From Penelope pileata (Eukaryota > Chordata > Aves > Galliformes > Cracidae), in the NCBI GenBank assembly GCA_013396635.1, contig WBMW01005642.1, forward strand, positions 1 through 64,000: DNA of 64,000 nt. Direction: 5' to 3'. Below are positions 1-11,973 of the stretch, one piece after another. A program made the position numbers and the translations under genes. The notes beneath the pieces were generated by a model that was not told where the DNA came from, searched no databases, and saw only the letters and a program-made list of their open reading frames with translations. Within the stretch, counting starts at the first letter, position 1. The number at the start of each line of letters is the position of its first letter.

Positions 1-22
1 ATTCTATGACATGATTCTATGA
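1..22 (+). mobile_element. CR1 LINE 3' terminus (rest outside window)
   Basis: The window opens with two ATTCTATGA copies separated by CATG, the short tail repeat at the 3' end of avian CR1 elements. The body of the element would lie to the left. It is short, so confidence is moderate. Confidence 0.6.
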
Positions 23-654
23 ACTGTACATATTGCTGTTTGACTCATTTCTAATACAAATGATTTGATATACAGAAAGGACACTGTTTTAAACAACAGC
101 TGTATTGGCATTCTGGAACTGTGCTATTGGGAATTTTAATATTTTTCTTTAGCAGAGGAAAGTAATTTTTCAGTGTAATTGGAATAAATTGTGTAATTAC
201 TTTAAATTAGTTACCTTATTTCAGTGAAAATTTGAAATTTAGCACCAGTAAAGTTTATGTTTCCTTACCTGACAGGGAAAGCAAACTCACTATAGCAAGT
301 GCCTAATGTTCTTTACAGAAGTTGAAAACTACAGTCTTAAAAAAGATAAGCATCTCATTGCAAAAAGTGAATGAGGACCCATATGAAAGCATTCATCCTT
401 AGGACACAGAAATTCACACAGACTGCTCTACAAACTTTTCAGAGAACTTAAGACCAAACACTATTGCTAGATTCATTAATATGTTCCAGGGCTGAGGCTC
501 ACAACTGTGAAATATTAAACTCAGTAAATCCAAACTAACCACATTCTTATTATACAACACACATACACAGAGCTACCTTACTTTTAACCCACACAACCAT
601 CATATGGACTTTTCAATATATCAGTAAGAATGGGCTTCTTTCACCACATTGAGG

Positions 655-811
655 ACCAGGGAGGTTGTGGAGTCTCCTTCTCTGGAGATATTCAAGACCT
701 GTCTGGACGCCTACCTGTGCAACCTGCTGTAGGGAGCCTGCTTTGGCAGGGGGGTTGGACTCAATGATCTGTAGAGGTCCCGTCCAACCCCTACAATTCT
801 GTATGTCTGTG
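655..811 (+). mobile_element. CR1 LINE 3' fragment
   Basis: About 157 bp matching the CR1 3' untranslated end: GGGAGGTTGTGGAGTCTCC, CTGGACGCCTACCTGTGCAA, then GGTTGGACTCAATGATCT and a degenerate tail ACAATTCTGTATGTCTGTG. It is strongly 5'-truncated, as is usual for CR1. Confidence 0.85.
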
Positions 812-1613
812 AAAGAGTCTAGAGGTTCACAGTTTTCTTTTGACACACTGCATCAGTCTTTGTCTCTCATATCTTAATTAAAAAGAATGGCAGAGAGGAG
901 GTTTGTCATAGAAATGGGTGTGCACGACACCTGGTTTCAGAGGTAAGTCCATTTCAGTTATCTATCCTAGATAACTGAAAATTATGGTTGACATATTGGT
1001 CTTGATTGTGCAAATCTAAGTTGTTTGGCCATACTACTGCCAATAAAACAAATTATTTTCAGTGCTAATATTCAAAGCTTTTTATTTCTATACACTTCTT
1101 TGAAAAGACTTGTGATTTTAAATTTAGAGTTTTTAGAGTCAAATGTGTAACAGTGCGCATTAAGTAGGCAATTCCTTGCTAAGGCATGTGCATGTGTGTC
1201 TGTTTGCAAATGTTCTTGTTGCTGGACAAATTGGGGGAATTCCATTTATTTGATTTGATTGCTCTGAATTACAAAGTTGTATTTCATTATTATTATGTTG
1301 CAAAAATGCTACTAGATGAAATAATTTAGATCAGAAAACATTCATTTCTTACAGTCAGAATGAACACATTACTGTTTGCCCAAAATGCTTCAAGTGTTCG
1401 ATTCTGGCTGATGAAACAGAATTGCTTGGATGTTGCTGTACTGTCTCATGTGAAGATGGGATTTCAAACCTGTTTATGTATACTACATCTATTGAAAATG
1501 TTTAGTTTACTACTTCTGTTTGCAATGACACTGCCCAATTTACCACACTGAATGCAGACAGTTTAAAAATATCATTCGTCGTATGGTTTCTCAGATCTCC
1601 TTTTTCTTTTCTG

Positions 1614-1617
<4 letters not shown>

Positions 1618-1671
<54 letters not shown>
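1618..1671. repeat. (ATT)18 microsatellite
   Basis: Eighteen uninterrupted ATT units preceded by a T-rich stretch. It is likely length-polymorphic. Confidence 0.97.
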
Positions 1672-1674
<3 letters not shown>

Positions 1675-2698
1675 CTTTGAGTCTTAATTTCCATCTCTCA
1701 GACTATTTCGATATATTCAGATATTAATCTTTTAATTTTAGCTTTTCATATTAATGAACTAATGTTTTCTTCTTAATAAGACATAAAATATGTTAACTGT
1801 CAGAAAGGGAATCTGTGCTGTGAATGGAACAGGGCACCTTTCTGAACTCTGACTATTGATTTCTATTGAAAATATCTTCAGGAACGTATCTCTTCAAAGG
1901 GAATTTTACATATTTAAGATCCAATCCTTTTTAGGATGCTTAAAAGCTAGAAGACTGCTAATTAATTGCAACTGTTTTTATGAATATCCAAAGGCTGTGG
2001 CCCGACCCTTCCTTCTTTATTAAGCTTTAACATGCAGCATGCTAAACAAAACAAAACAAAAGAAAAGCCAAATGCTAAACTTTATAAAGACAGATCATAC
2101 AATTAACTTTATTTTATAATATGAGAAACAAACATACAGATACTAAATCATTACAGTTAGCTTGTGAGCCATTGACATATATAGTTGAAGACAAACTCAG
2201 GAGCTTTAATGAAGAGTTCAAGTGCTTAATAAATGAAAGGTTGCTTTTGAAAGCATGCTGCACTTGCAGAAAAATATTTATCAATTTAATTCACTAAGAG
2301 CTTTTTCCCTAATTAATCTATTTTTCACTTTCAAAATGACATTTCCCTCATCATTTCACACCCTTCCAGATATCACAAACTGTTTCAGTGATGTCTATTC
2401 ACATATATATATTTGAGCAGTGACCAGCAAATCAGGACTAATAAATTCTGTCACTTGTTACCTGGTAAGCATCACTGCAAAACTATTTTAAAATACCTCA
2501 CTGGTCTTTTCCTTATCTTTGACACAGAGTACTTTGTGTTTGATTTGATTTATTCTAAACCTGCGTAGCTCAATGCTCCTCAGAACACCGTGAAATTGCA
2601 TCGCCTTGTATTATTTTGTTCTGCCACAGCAGCAATACAGTAGGAAGACAAGAAACATGACTCAGTTGACAAAAAAAAAAAAAATTGCTGGAGTAGGC

Positions 2699-3207
2699 TG
2701 TCTTAGTTTCCAACAGAAGTTACTTCTTTCATAGTGTCTGGTATGAAGCTATGTTTTGGGCCTCAGAAGAAAAACAAAGCTGATAACACCTGGCAGTGTT
2801 GAACGCAGCCAAGGACATATGTTCCTCAGTGAAGCAGTTAGGTCCTAAGGAGCCAGGAACTGGGAGGGGACAGGATCAGGGCAGCTGACTTGAACTGACC
2901 AAAGAGCTATTCCATACCATATAACATCAGGTGATTTTTACGGAAGGGGAGTGTCTTTTTTCTGGAGGGAGGGGCTGCTGGCCGGTTGGGTACCAGTCGT
3001 TGGTCCCTTGCTTTGTGTATCATCTATTGTTTCTTATACATATGTGTGTACTGGTATTTTATTCTCTCTGCTGTCTTAGTAAGTAGGTTTTATCTCAACC
3101 CACGAGTTCTACCGTATTGTTTTTTTAATTCTCTCCCCCATCCCATTTGGGGAGGGGGAGGGTGAGCTGTGTGGGGCTTAGCTGTCTGCTGAGTCAGAAC
3201 CACAACA
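2699..3207 (+). mobile_element. ERVL-like solo LTR
   Basis: A 509-bp block running TG...CA with the landmarks of bird ERVL-type LTRs: a GAACTGGGAGGGGACAGGAT block, ATTCCATACCATATAACATC, TTTTATCTCAACCCACGAGT, CTCTCCCCCATCCCATTTGG and a 3' end GAGTCAGAACCACAACA. The flanks are TAGGC before and TAGGT after, four of five bases of a 5-bp target duplication. No internal retroviral sequence or second LTR is nearby, so it is a recombined solo LTR and non-coding. Confidence 0.85.
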
Positions 3208-3832
3208 TAGGTTTACCATAACATAAGCTCTGCAATTATGGTTTGGTCTTTTTTTTTTTTTTTTCCATCATGGAGATAATAAAGATCATATTGTCAACTA
3301 TCTGTTCCTGCTGCTCTGTTCACAGTGAAGTTCATGAAATCTTACCATCTTTTTACTACTTAGTCAAGCAGCTCTGCTACAGTCACTAGAATATAAACAA
3401 CCTAGATATTGTGGAATTGTTTCAGCATGTAAGTGATGCTTAGACTTGACTTTTCAAACAAATGTCAATAACTCTCTATATGAGTAGCAACTTGTGGCAC
3501 ACCAGTCTTTTCTTTTTGTTGTTCCTGTCTTTATACAGAAGTGAAAACAAAGTTTGCAAAGATATTTTTCCAGTATAAATTAAACAGAATTCCAGCAGCA
3601 AATACAAGGACTGATGTTGCTTAATTACTAAGTAAATATCATATAGGAAAAACAACTGTGCTACTGGCTTGAGAATGCAGCCATGTGAACCAGAAGCTCT
3701 GTGCAAACACTGTTCATGTGCTAACTCAAATAAGTAGTTCCTTTGGGCTAAATTTTCAAGTCATGAAACCATTTGTCCAACTAGGTGAACAAAAAAAGGA
3801 AAAAAAACAACTAGAATGTGCAACAGATTTTC

Positions 3833-4218
3833 AGTAATCATCAAATGACTTGGATTGGAAGGGACATTACGGATTATCTAGTTCCAGCCCCTCTGCTGTG
3901 TGCAGGGTTCCCGATCACTGGATACAATAGATCAGGTACTAGATTAGGTCACCCAGGGCCCAATCCAACCTGGCCTTTAACACCTCCAGGGATGGAGTTC
4001 CATTGCCCCACCATCCTCTGAGTGAAAAATTTCCCCCTAACATCTAATCTAAATCTCCCCTCTTTCAGTTTAAAACCATTCCCCCTTGTCCCATTGTTAT
4101 CAGACCATGTAAAAAGTTGGTCTCTCTCCCAGTTATAAGCTCCTGTCAAGTACTGGAGGCTGCAATGAGGTCTCCCTGGAGCATTTTCTTCTCCAGGTTG
4201 CTCAAGCCTAGCTCCCTA
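3833..4218 (-). mobile_element. CR1 LINE fragment, 3' region
   Basis: Reads as CR1 on the minus strand. Translation on that strand shows degenerate reverse-transcriptase C-terminal sequence (TRGNGFKLKEGRFRLDVRGK then FFTQRMVGQWNSIP), followed at 3838-3990 by the 3' untranslated region (GATTGGAAGGGACATTACGG on the plus strand). Frameshifts are present, so it is an inactive copy. Confidence 0.9.
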
Positions 4219-4405
4219 AGATTCCACTGATGTCATCACTCCATCATACAACGCCACCAGATTGGTCAGGCATGATCTGCTCATGGTGAAGCTATGCTGT
4301 CTGTCTGTCTCAGATCACCTCCTCATCTCACATGTACTGTAATACATCTTCCAGGAGGATCTGCTCCATGATCTTCCCAGGCACAGACATGAGACTCACA
4401 TTATC
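4219..4405 (-). mobile_element. CR1 LINE fragment, internal RT region
   Basis: On the minus strand this reads like the CR1 reverse-transcriptase SVPGKIMEQILLED segment and a degenerate FTMSRSCLTNLVAFYDGV. It abuts the 3'-end fragment at 3833-4218, although in a complete element these segments lie several hundred bases apart. It is probably one copy with an internal deletion. Confidence 0.8.
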
Positions 4406-4886
4406 TGTTTTGGGTGTATAATTCACTAAAAGCACTATAATATGAATGTAAATTACATAAAATAAGTGAAGGAATTGTAATTTGTCTGTTGTTAAACTTC
4501 AAATTAACTTTTGACTCATTGCTTGGAAAAGAGCCTAAGCTGGCAGCAGGACAGACAGAAGCTTAATGTTTATTCTCAGCAGAGGTATCACAGTGCAGCT
4601 GTTCAGACTGTCCCACTGCAAGGACTCAGTGGCTATTTGACAGATAATTTATTTAAACCACTCAGTCTGTGGATACGGGCCAGCTGTGTATCTGGAAACA
4701 GGGAACTGTCCACTAAGACACATGTTGAGACCTTCAGCTCATCTCCCTGATGACATCAGTCACTACTGAATGAGGTTAGAAACTGCATGCAACCATTCTT
4801 CATCTGCCTTGGATTGAAACTCATGTCTTTAGGTGATCAAGTCCCATTCCTTCTGTTGTTCCAGCTTAGGCTGGAATAAATCAAAT

Positions 4887-4963
4887 GAAAAAAAAAAAAA
4901 AAAAAAAAATGTTTCAATTTTTTGAAATGGGGGAATTGAAAANTTTTTTTTTTTTTTTTTTAG
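4887..4963. repeat. Facing poly-A and poly-T runs with an N gap
   Basis: A run of more than 20 A lies at about 4887-4909 and one of about 18 T at 4944-4961, directly after a single N at 4943. The arms could pair; the N marks an unresolved assembly join. Confidence 0.85.
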
Positions 4964-6889
4964 AATATAAGCACAATGACACTTGATGTGCCACATCTTA
5001 TTTGTAATATATATCTTTGATATCTCTCATATAGATACTTATAATAACTTGCAGAAGAATAAATGAATAAAGTGACTTATTAATCAATTTGCTGTTTAGT
5101 AAAATTACCCCCTGAAAAACACTCTTTTTGCTACAAGGATAAAGGTAAAATATTATCTGCATTTTTGCTTTATAGACTGCTCTCTTCATTTCTGTATCTA
5201 GAGAATTATACGATAATTTCTTTTACCCATTATAAGCAATTGTCAAATACAAGAAATTTTCAGTCTTTTCTAAGCGGCAGTTGCTCAAGACAGTGACTAC
5301 AGTCCTCCGAGTCACCAACAAGCATCAGAACTAAAACATTTTTTAAATAAAGTAATGGAATACAAAAATCAGCAATTTTTTAAGACAGATATATATATAT
5401 GTATCATAATCCTTTGCCTCCTTAAGCTATATCACTTATATAAAATTGAGTATTGTAGTAACTATGGGGGTTGATTTTATTTTTTTTTGGTGAGGTGGAG
5501 AAATTATATAATTTTTGAATTGCCTATCCTCAGACAGCTTTGGTCTCATCAGCCTTGAATGTCTAATGTCAGCTTCACTCCCTTGATGAACAGATTTCTT
5601 CAGGATCAAGAACACTTTCTGTCAAACTTTAGGTTATTCAAAGGAAATTTTGCAGAAAAAAATTACTGAAGTCAAAAGAAGTCCTTTTACTGCAGTAAAA
5701 CTAAGCAAACTTGCAGGGATTGAGTGTGTTGACACACTGCCAACAATATAAAAGTGAAAAAAAATCAGAAACACAGAGAATGAAGAACAGATTTCACCTG
5801 ACAAATGCTGCACCTCAGTTAGTTGCTGTAATGACGCTGTGACAGTAACAACTTGAACTTCCCCACCCATCCATGAGGAACATTTTTTCTATGTCAGTGA
5901 CCTGCAGACTCAGAACTCTTAACCTGAATCATCCTGCAGTCAGACTGCCTGGAAGCAGCACCTAGCACACTTCAGAGACCTGTAAAGTGTATGATGAAGT
6001 AAATAGGGAATGGAAGGCAATCAATCTCAAAATGTTACCACATCTTGCTCTGAAAAACGTAACCAACTCATTTGTCACTTGATAATGTGGAGCGATATGG
6101 TCCTTTCAAGAGCTGGTCCTCCCCACATCCTTTGATTGTTCTATAACTTCTTCGTAAATAAGCCACAGGCATTCATCTAATCTAATTTAAGATCTCTACA
6201 GGACAAAAATCTCAGCCTAAGTCACTTCATGCTTCCTTTATAATCAAGAGAGGAAAACAGTGACATCCAAAAGGTTCAACAATTATTTGCCCTTGTAACT
6301 GCCTCGTTCTAGTGTAGTTATTAAAGCCAGTCACATTTTGCATAGCCAGCATGCAAATAAGGGAGTACAGGGTCTTCATTTCCCTATGAATGTTGCTAAG
6401 ATCATTTACACCGCACCTGAGAAGTGAAACCTTAAACTGCTACTTCTGTGATTTTAACTTTTGTTATAAGGACTTCTGTCAATTTTCTACTAATGTCCTC
6501 CAATGTCCTTGACAAGTCACCTGACCAATGACAGATGTCCCTGAACGTCTCGTCTTCTAGTTCTTCAAGAGAAAGTGCTGACCTGTGTCAGATGCAGTTA
6601 GAGATTGACAGATGCTGAAATAGCCTCATACATGCCTGCTTTCCTCCTGGCTTTCCATGAAAAGCAGGGTGCCTGACAGAACACCAGCCCTCAGTAATGC
6701 AGTGATCTGCTTCTGCACCCTTTTCTGCATTAGACCTATGAAAGCAAATTGGACCTTTATTATCAGTAAAGACATTGCTTTCTCAGTTACCTCCACTCAT
6801 CTTGTGATCTCATTAAACATTCTTTAATGGGTATTCATACACTGAAAAATGCACAAACAACTGAGCTGCCAAAGAGAGTTCGTATAAAG

Positions 6890-6923
6890 TATTTTAAATG
6901 CACACACTAGTGCATTTAAAATA
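6890..6923. repeat. Perfect 14-bp inverted repeat, 6-nt loop
   Basis: TATTTTAAATGCAC (6890-6903) and its exact reverse complement GTGCATTTAAAATA (6910-6923) are separated by ACACTA. No gene or element explains it. Confidence 0.95.
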
Positions 6924-8943
6924 AAGTTTATTTAGGTAAAAGGCCCATAAGCAAGGAATATATGGCCTGTACCTCTACAAAATGTTTCTAATGAATACAA
7001 AAATATGCTTTTTTATTTATAAAGATCAAATGGCATTAAATTCTTTCTAAGAACACTATTAAAACACAAAAATACATCTCTTCATTGGAAAATCTCCGAG
7101 GCTGTAACAGCTCTGTCTTTTCTGTTTATTGATTTTAGCTTCTATGCCAGGTCTCTGATAAGGAGAGAGTGCTTGAGAGAATTATGGCCATTAATTAGGG
7201 ATTAGATCCTTCCCCAGTGACAAGTGAGTGCTGGAAGATGATATTTTTTGGTGTAAAGTATTGTCTTAGTTCTTCACAATGCTAAAGCAAAGAAACAGGA
7301 TAAGAAATCCTCTGAGAAAAGAGTCGAAGGACAAGAGGCAACTTACACTTTTACCTTCAATCTATGATTACTATGCCACATTCAGTATGGCCTGTGACTG
7401 TATTTAATACATTCTTTCCTTGATTAAACATCACATATTCACTGCACTTCAGTATTCGGCTTAAGAGCTGAATTTGCTGAACTTGAAGGTGAAAGAACCC
7501 TAGATATAAAGGTGAAAGAAACCTAAATATACTGGGTTTTTTGTTCAGAGACTATAACAGTGTGGACTTGACACAGCAAAACACTTCTTATTCTCTTCCT
7601 CTCTCTCTGAATAAGCATCCCATGAGCTGGCACACTTAAGAAGCGTGCTGGGTACAGGAATTAATAATTCTTATGGAGAATATGAGGCATCTCTGATGTA
7701 AGTGTAGCCTTACAGCTACCCTGCCATCCTCTTAGCAGTTTCACTGACATCATCGCTAAATTGAAGATGAGGGACACAACCTTCTACCCACAGTCTAATT
7801 CTCATTTTTACTCTACCACAAAGTCCACAGTTTTTTCTGAATTGCATCTCTACCTTTTTCCCTCATATCAGAATTGAAGGTGATGTTCCACAACATGGGC
7901 AGCCTGCCTGCCTACAGGTACCTTTTGCTCCCTGGAAACATAGAACATCCTACGTTTGGAAAGGGGAGACACAATTGTGACTGAGTTCTGAGTGAGACAA
8001 AGCAGCAAGAATTGTTTTGACATAGCTGCACTCCTTGTAAAGACCTACTGAGATTTGTCTACCTCAACAGGAAGAATGTAACGTAAATTCTTCTCCTCAC
8101 AACATTTCCAAAGGCACTGTCAATGTTTTGATGTCTTCAATAGCTCTGCCCTCCTTTCTCTCCTTCAAATGTTACTACAAAGTGTCAGAAACCAGAAGGG
8201 AAAATGTTGGCAGAATAAAACAGTGCCTATGATGGTTATGCTAAAGGATCCAAAAGAAACAAGAGATTCTCAGTGAAAACAAACAGAATTTCTGGAGCGT
8301 TAAATACTGCTACATTCTCATTCACTGATCACTGTCATCATTGCTTTGGCAGCTCAGCAGAATCACGATGCCAATTCTTTTAAGAAATATATATTACAGA
8401 TTATTTGTCTTTGCAGAGAAAATCCTTGGCATTTCCCTATCTGTCAGCATTGTTGGTGGAGGGGACAGTGCATACCTTGAAAAGAAGAGCTTTGAATTCT
8501 AGATGGCGGCATACGCTGAAGAAACAAGAACCCTCCAGAGAGAGGCCAGCTAGAACGCATACATTTATTTTTAATTGAGCTACTATTCTCTTGCCACCAC
8601 GATTTTGGCCCAGTTCCTCATTCTTAAACACCCTGTTCACATGTTAAAATTTACGGTAAATGTTTCAGTGTGCAAAATTATGCCAGAGTATGTAAGAGAC
8701 ACCAAACACATCTGCACCTCAGAGCAAGTTTTCATTAAGTAAATAAACAGAATGCATGTGTACAGAATATGTAATAATAGAGACTGAATTTTATAGGAAT
8801 TGGGATTACTTATACTATTGATATTCATAATGAGACAATTTCTAAATCACTAATCAGGGAGTAACCTCCACTATGGTAAGTATGTGGTGAGATCTATGGA
8901 ATTCAAATTATAATGGTGATATAAAGATGAAATTCAGTTTGCC

Positions 8944-8978
8944 CTATAGTTAGAGCAGCGGTATAGCTCTAACTATAG
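8944..8978. repeat. Perfect 13-bp inverted repeat, 9-nt loop
   Basis: CTATAGTTAGAGC (8944-8956) and GCTCTAACTATAG (8966-8978) are exact reverse complements around AGCGGTATA. A short GC-rich patch follows at 8979-9013. It does not fold as a tRNA by inspection. Confidence 0.95.
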
Positions 8979-11891
8979 ACCCACGCTGGGCCTGCGCCTA
9001 TCCAGCACACGCTGGTTAAGATATAATATTTGTGTACTTAGGAAGGGCTCACTTATTCTCCCAGTGGAGAACTTGGCAGTTTTGGCAACCTCTCCAGGCT
9101 GCTCCTGCTGTTAAAATGACCAAACTGGATGTTGGCCATTAAAATGATCAATATAAACTCTTCCTGCATGTGCAGAAAAGATCACACAGTACAGTCTTTT
9201 GTGCATAGTTAAGACAGGGGATGCTTTGTGCATACTGTAATCAAAGACAATGGATGACACACACGTGGTGGTCAAACAGGGATACGAGTTCTGGCTGTGT
9301 GTTCAGCAACACAGCAGTTCAGGGAGTCTCATCCAATACAGCTGAAGATGCTGCTGCAAGGGTGCTTGAACACTGCCATCTGGACAGTGCCTGACTGTCA
9401 CCTGGGGAGACCTGGATCACCACATGAGCATTGTCAAGTTTGTTTTTTTCAAAATGTACACTCTTTCAGTGTGTTTGCAAGCAGTATATGGCAAACAGTT
9501 AAACAAAATGATTCAACACCCCACTTGGTACTTTTGATAAAAAAGAGGGTGAGGGTGAGAAAGGGAAAGCAAGAGAAAAGGTAGGGGGATGGAGAAAGGT
9601 GGAGAACAAGAGAGAGGGAAGAAACCAAGAAACAAAGAAACCAACCAGCCAACTGACAAACCATGGCACCTAGATTATCACACAAAAATCTAACTTGTGT
9701 CTCACTGATGTAATGAGGAAGCTGTTGAGGTATCAGAGTATATTTATTTTTTTAATTTGCCACTGTTTAAGAAACTTCTGTTGTGTAATAGATTTCTATA
9801 TCTGCATCCTTTTCTGGTTAATAAGGACACAGTACAAGACTGGAGATATCAGTTAATCAAAATTGTATTTTTAAAGCAAATAAAAACCACATGTGCAGCT
9901 CCTGGAAAGGCCACTTCAAATATTCACGGCTCAGCAGAAAGCATGGTACATTTAAAGTGATTTTCTATCTACTCTAATCCTTGGGCTCTGAGAGATGGGG
10001 AAGGAGGGAGCTGCGAAGGCAAGGAGTTACAGTCCCTTAAAGATGTACAAGGAGTGAGATATATGACAATTTCTTCCTGTTCAGCTCCTCCCTACTGGTA
10101 TCCTGGTATCCTATTCCACCTTTGGCTCTCCTCTGCACTATCTCCATTTCAGCCTTCTAATACATGTAGGGAAATCTGTATATACACCACACAGCAGCAT
10201 ATCTCTGTAGGGCTCCAAGGATTTATCTGGATTACAAACCAAAAGTATGACTGCAGCTTGCACAGCCATAGCCAAGCTTGCTTACACCAAGCAGAAATTA
10301 CGTACAATATAGCACAGCTACAGCAGTGAGCAGTCCCAGCATGTGCTATAAAACCTTGACAGGACTCTGAGAGAATATTCAATCCTGCGTGATCTCAGGC
10401 TGAGCAGAGCATTAATAAATGGGATGTCAATATCTACTCCTTGGTTGCCCAGTCATTGCTTACAAGGTATTGCCCCAGATGCACGGTGTGTGTGCCATGG
10501 TTGCCAGCAGCATAGCTAGGGGAGAATTTGGAACAAGCATTTAAGTGTAAGTAACTTGGCATAGGGGACTCAGGCCTTCAGCAACATCAAACCACGAACT
10601 ACACAAGGTTGTGCGGCTGTCATTCCACTTGTTCTTGTAATAAGAGTAGCTTGGATCACAGCATTACTCATCACCCCTCTGGGCAAAAAATTTTTGTGAG
10701 GACACCAAGGGACTCCTGTTGGCTACAAGGGCCCCAGGCAGGGAGGGCTGACAAAACCATGGAGCTGGTTGCTGCTTTTGAACTGTGTTGTGTGGGCGAA
10801 GGGGTCCTGATGTATTCCAAAATCATCAGTGGGTGTTACACCGACTATCAAGAAAGTGCTTCATATTATATACAGAAAATTCATGTAACACTCTAAATAT
10901 GAGGTGGCTGCTAGGGGTGGGAGTGATCAAGATTTTACTGCCAGAAATCCTGTGTAAACAATATTTAGCAATTCAAGTAAGTTCGTGCCACTTTCTACTT
11001 AATGCTGAAGGGAACACCAAAGCTGGCAGTCAGTAATTGCTTCTGCACAGAAACAGGGTTTGACACACACTATTACAATTCTTTAAATTTGTGAAAAGAA
11101 AGTCTGATGGTTTCACAACAAACCCACTTAAAGCACGTACCTCTGAAAGAAGACAAATAGCATGTCAAAAAACCTCTGAGTTCTTTGTCAATATTAGACG
11201 TGGGAAGAGTGAAATTCCAAAAGCTCCAGCAGACAGACCTTACCCTTGTTACATTTGTAACTGGCAGCCTTTTGCAACCTGATAAGTAAAAACATCATAC
11301 TGCATTCCTGCTCACAGTCAGGATGGGAAGGGACACAACCTTTGCCACTTCCTTCTCCTTTGCAAGCAGAATCAGACTTACATGAACATTTGCATTAGTT
11401 ATGGAAAAGAGAACAGATCTGAAGTACTGTGATAAATTTCTCTGTGAAGATGTCAAAAAAAAAGGAATCTTATTGTTCTGCTAACCCCACTGGTAGAAGA
11501 GTCTTGGTAGCTTTACAGAAAGAATAAAATTCTATTCCTGTTGAATACTTACCCATTTTTCTAATTCCCCTGTTAAATTTTATGGAAACTTCTCATGCAG
11601 AGAATACAGAGTTATATAAAAAGCAATAGCAAACCAGACTGCTGATACATGTATTACAACATATTTTCCCTCTGCTTTTAACGTCTGTATAGCTTATATA
11701 TCTCAAACAGACGTTGTGACCTTTTTTCCGCACTGCTGCTTTCTGTTACAACCAAATAGCAAAATTTAAAATGACCACTGAATTTCCTGCTGCATATGAC
11801 ACAGGAACTATTTTTAATACTGCAAATGTTTATCATGAATCATGCTAATCAAATTAATTATTATGCCTTGTAGAGGGTTGTTGCTGTTTAC

Positions 11892-11973
11892 CTGAAACTG
11901 TGTGATCCTTAGGGTCTTTCAGTAGTTTGAGCCTTGCATGAGGGAAAATGTACTGCAGGGGCTTCCCATTTAT
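11892..11973 (-). CDS. PCLO: PCLO exon E: lead-in to the PDZ domain
   Basis: An 82-bp exon: 27 codons (INGKPLQYIFPHARLKLLKD, then PKDHTVS) plus the first G of a Gly codon, ending TCAG|GTAAAC. Mammalian piccolo has MNGKTMHYIFPHARIKITRD then SKDHTVSGNGLGIRIVGGK at this point, immediately before the PDZ domain that contacts cAMP-GEFII and RIM proteins. The acceptor has a good pyrimidine tract and the phase (0 in, 1 out) fits. The next exon, which should begin with the NGLGIRIVGGK part of the PDZ domain, was not found in the remaining 11.9 kb and must lie to the left of the window. Confidence 0.94.

Larger units (their letters stand above)
1..11891 (-). other. PCLO: PCLO intron following exon E (partial)
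   Basis: Begins with donor GTAAAC at 11891 downward and extends beyond the left edge. It carries CR1 fragments at 1-22, 655-811 and 3833-4405, an ERVL-like LTR at 2699-3207, an (ATT)18 microsatellite, one N gap at 4943 and two clean inverted repeats (6890-6923 and 8944-8978). Stretches 4.4-8.9 kb and 9.0-11.9 kb hold no recognised gene or repeat family. I searched by eye for the PDZ exon and did not see it. Confidence 0.85.

Noticed and set aside
5390..5403. Short TA-rich run
   Set aside because: Too short and ordinary to list as a separate repeat feature.
8944..9020. Possible tRNA or tRNA-derived SINE suggested by GTTAGAGCAGCGGTATAGCTC
   Set aside because: The similarity covers only a D-arm-like stretch; no T-arm box or cloverleaf could be built, and the bases are better explained by the 13-bp inverted repeat.
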